A stretch of DNA of 14,696 nucleotides, taken from Paenibacillus_AA sp045062745 (GTDB lineage Bacteria > Bacillota > Bacilli > Paenibacillales > NBRC-103111). The position numbers and the translations under genes were made by a program. This document shows positions 13,172 to 14,696 of this stretch, in pieces. The stretch lies in NCBI RefSeq assembly GCF_045062745.1, contig NZ_JBJGED010000056.1, positions 1-14,696 of the forward strand, written 5' to 3'. Position 1 is the first letter of the stretch; each line of letters begins with the position of its first letter. The notes below the pieces were generated by a model that made no database searches, was not told the DNA's origin, and was given only the letters and a program-made list of their open reading frames with translations.

Positions 13172-13246
13172 TAACGGGCACGATAGCTTCACGACGAACA
13201 GGCAGCCGGGATCAACGGTTGCCTGTTCAAACTATCGGGCAGGATA
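13172..13246 (+). repeat. Palindromic intergenic repeat, copy 8 (stem variant)
   Basis: The left arm is TAACGGGCACGATAGCTTCA, the stem AACAGGCAGCCG (13198-13209) pairs with CGGTTGCCTGTT (13216-13227) over twelve positions with one G-T wobble, and the right arm is CAAACTATCGGGCAGGATA. The stem differs from copies 1, 2, 6 and 7 at positions on both arms while keeping base pairing. Confidence 0.85.
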
Positions 13247-13326
13247 TTTAGTAATGGTAAGGTGAACCCTACCATAAATAACGGCAAGTTTTTTCCGGAA
13301 TTCCTTAAGGGGCTATGTGTAGGGTT

Positions 13327-13473
13327 GGGAATATGATATCGCAGGAATGGTGCATGTAACATTTGTTTTTTGATTGGAATATTCCCGACACACCCCGCGG
13401 AAAGAAGAGGTTATGGTGAACCGGAGGCGGTTCTCCAAGGCCGGGAAAGAGTGTCGGAAGTGCCAATCTGGCA
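13327..13473. ncRNA. Candidate structured RNA with nested stems
   Basis: No supported gene lies here. CCGACAC (13385-13391) pairs with GTGTCGG (13451-13457); inside, CCCG (13394-13397) pairs with CGGG (13442-13445). Innermost, GGTGAACCG (13415-13423) pairs with CGGTTCTCC (13428-13436) with one mismatch around a GAGG loop. A small hairpin TGCCA/TGGCA (13461-13473) follows. An upstream segment GGGAATAT (13327-13334) pairs with ATATTCCC (13379-13386), overlapping the outer stem by two bases so the two compete. The layout suggests a folded RNA; the transcribed strand is not clear. A degenerate repeat is the alternative. Confidence 0.4.
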
Positions 13474-13505
13474 GCGTCTCGTAGATTCAAGTTCAATGTC
13501 TCTTA

Positions 13506-13694
13506 TTATGAAACAACATCGAATTTCAAAGTATTTCGATGTACTACGATATATTCACCTGTTGATTTATTCATTACTTGAGACACTTCTTCGGTATGTG
13601 TTATCTCAATCCAATCCTTTTGTATCTCCACCAATATTTTTACTTCCACATTATTTTCTCCGTATTTTAAACCACTATAAGATAATTTCGTCAT
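13506..13694 (-). CDS. Small hypothetical protein, 62 residues
   Basis: A leftward gene encoding MTKLSYSGLKYGENNVEVKI and continuing to ...EYIVVHRNTLKFDVVS. It is rich in beta-forming residues (VEVKILVEIQ, WIEITHT, EYIVVHR), without signal peptide or membrane segment. I place the start at 13694, where AAGGA lies nine bases upstream on the minus strand; an in-frame ATG at 13718 would add eight residues (MMKKGMKT) but has no ribosome binding site. Content and codon use look real, and the A+T-rich sequence contrasts with the peptidase genes on both sides. I do not recognise the family. The regular strand pattern suggests a small beta-sheet protein, perhaps a subunit that pairs with another protein. 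It is monocistronic, and its 3' end faces the structured region at 13327-13473. Confidence 0.55.
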   Translation of the reverse strand: MTKLSYSGLKYGENNVEVKILVEIQKDWIEITHTEEVSQVMNKSTGEYIVVHRNTLKFDVVS

Positions 13695-13758
13695 TGTCTT
13701 CATTCCTTTCTTCATCATGAATATGTGTCGAATGCGATAATGCGTTCACCCTCCCCAT

Positions 13759-13772
13759 GGAAAGCTAACTTT
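13759..13772. other. Short inverted repeat GGAAAG/CTTTCC
   Basis: GGAAAG (13759-13764) and CTTTCC (13767-13772) form a small hairpin upstream of the leftward small gene. It may be an operator for that gene; nothing else supports this. Confidence 0.25.
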
Positions 13773-13830
13773 CCACAAAGAAAGCATATCGTGCAACCTG
13801 ATCAATGTCAAGTTCGCTTTCCATTTTGGC

Positions 13831-13861
13831 AATAAAACAGGCCATCCCACAAAGGATGGCC
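13831..13861 (-). terminator. Leftward-acting terminator-like hairpin
   Basis: GGCCATCC (13840-13847) pairs with GGATGGCC (13854-13861); on the minus strand the stem is followed by TGTTTTATT. No leftward gene lies to the right within view, so it may guard against antisense transcription or be a relic. Confidence 0.55.
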
Positions 13862-13909
13862 CCAAAAGTTACAGACAGCGCGGAGAACCGTATCACAAGT
13901 AACGGCAAA

Positions 13910-13937
13910 TTTACGCGTAGCGCCGAAATGGTATAAT
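13910..13937 (+). promoter_or_regulatory. Near-consensus promoter of the peptidase E gene
   Basis: TATAAT (13932-13937) is preceded by TG one base away (TGGTATAAT, extended -10). TTTACG (13910-13915) is the -35 at a 16-base spacing. The leader of about 50 bases contains two copies of AAAGTCTGA[AC]GAA within 13942-13972, then AGGAG before the start. This fits a housekeeping sigma-A promoter. Confidence 0.75.
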
Positions 13938-13994
13938 ATAGAAAAGTCTGAAGAATTAAAAGTCTGACGAACACAAAGACGAGGAGTTGAAGTT

Positions 13995-14663
13995 ATGAAA
14001 TTTCTGCTCACATCTGGAGGCATCAAGAACAAAAGCATACACGACGCGCTGGTTGACATGCTGGGCAAGCCGATCGCCGACTCCAATGCCCTGTGCATCC
14101 CCACCGCGATGTACGGACACCCCTGGGTCGGCCCCGGCATCAAAGCCTGGCAGTTCATCAGCGGGAATTCCGAGGATCACATGGTTGACCTGGGCTGGAA
14201 GTCCGTCGGCGTGCTGGAGCTCACAGCGCTGCCAAGCATCGACGTAGACCGCTGGGTGCCGCTGGTCCGGGAGACGGACGTCCTGCTGGTGGCGGGCGGC
14301 GACGCCCTCTACCTGTGCCACTGGATGCGACAATCCGGATTGGCAGACCTTTTGCCGTCGCTGCAGGCAGTTTATGTGGGACTGAGCGCCGGGAGCATGG
14401 TGATGGCACCTAACATTGGTGAATTCTTCGTTGGCTGGACTCCACCCGGCGGTGGCGACGAAACGCTGAGACTGGTCGATTTTTCAATCTTTCCCCACCT
14501 GGATCACGAGATGCTTCCGTATAACACGATGGCTGCAGCAGAGAGATGGGCTGCCGGGATGCAGGGGCCAGCGTATGCAATTGATGATCAAACCGCCATC
14601 AAAGTGATCGATGGAGCGGTCGAAGTTGTATCCGAAGGGCATTGGAAACTGTTTACGCCATGA
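13995..14663 (+). CDS. pepE: Peptidase E (S51-family aspartyl dipeptidase)
   Basis: A 222-residue cytoplasmic peptidase of the S51 family, which splits dipeptides beginning with aspartate and shares the class I glutamine-amidotransferase fold. It opens with MKFLLTSGGI, has LLVAGGDALYLCHWM, and contains the nucleophile elbow GLSAGSM with Ser131. SIFPHLDHE carries the conserved histidine that follows in the family, and the end is AIDDQTAIKVIDG. The length is normal for PepE (about 230). The start is supported by GAGGAG at 13981-13986. A strong extended -10 promoter lies about 60 bases upstream. The two direct repeats in its leader could bind a regulator but no partner gene is next to it. G+C content is high, like the S9 peptidase gene, and both enzymes act late in peptide breakdown. 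Confidence 0.9.
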   Translation: MKFLLTSGGIKNKSIHDALVDMLGKPIADSNALCIPTAMYGHPWVGPGIKAWQFISGNSEDHMVDLGWKSVGVLELTALPSIDVDRWVPLVRETDVLLVAGGDALYLCHWMRQSGLADLLPSLQAVYVGLSAGSMVMAPNIGEFFVGWTPPGGGDETLRLVDFSIFPHLDHEMLPYNTMAAAERWAAGMQGPAYAIDDQTAIKVIDGAVEVVSEGHWKLFTP

Positions 14664-14696
14664 TCTTACTATGCTGCTAGCTTCTTGGTGCAATCT
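14664..14696. other. Window end, no feature seen
   Basis: Thirty-three bases after the peptidase E stop. I see no terminator or start of another gene before the sequence ends. Confidence 0.4.

Noticed and set aside
13305..13496. Leftward open frame of 63 codons after the S9 peptidase region
   Set aside because: It coincides with the nested hairpin region and lacks a convincing ribosome binding site; the base pairing explains the sequence better than a protein.

Overview
The window looks like a chromosomal segment of a Gram-positive Bacillales bacterium, most likely Paenibacillus or a relative. This rests on strong AGGAGG-type ribosome binding sites, an SLH-domain surface protein, Bacillus-type small proteins, and a dispersed palindromic repeat that I associate with Paenibacillus-type genomes. 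The genus is inference; no rRNA or tRNA is present to fix it. Composition is mosaic: the S9 peptidase and peptidase E genes at the right look G+C-rich and core-like, while 1-9.2 kb is more A+T-rich, accessory, and full of repeats and gene remnants.

Layout. 1-507: decayed coding fragments and repeat pieces. 508-1134: secreted protein with one SLH motif. 1135-1945: no intact gene, but two palindromic repeats and several hairpins. 1946-2242: small lipoprotein. 2271-2465: a compact array of GTCTCA/TGAGAC motifs in inverted orientation, which resembles the two ends of a transposon with the middle deleted. 2648-3898: two leftward paralogous GyrI/AraC-effector-type proteins, divergent from a WYL regulator (4053-5021) across a 17-bp perfect palindrome. 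5175-9154: a GNAT pseudogene, an intact VOC protein, a VOC pseudogene, two more GyrI-superfamily proteins, a gene tail, and a hypothetical gene, interleaved with palindromic repeats. 9191-10708: an IS110-family element with inverted subterminal repeats. 11117-12961: S9 acylaminoacyl-peptidase-type enzyme. 12962-13505: a long hairpin, another palindromic repeat, and a nested structure that could be an RNA. 13506-13694: small leftward gene. 13995-14663: peptidase E behind a near-consensus promoter.

How it fits together. Four separate GyrI-superfamily small-molecule-binding proteins, two VOC proteins (one broken), a broken GNAT enzyme and a WYL regulator make a pile of genes whose families commonly bind or modify toxic small molecules. 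That shared role is inference from family membership. Most of the genes appear to be independently transcribed and are separated by repeats. The best candidates for undescribed biology are the eight-copy palindromic repeat with compensatory stem changes, the GTCTCA array, the nested structure at 13327-13473, and the repeat architecture of the IS110 element.
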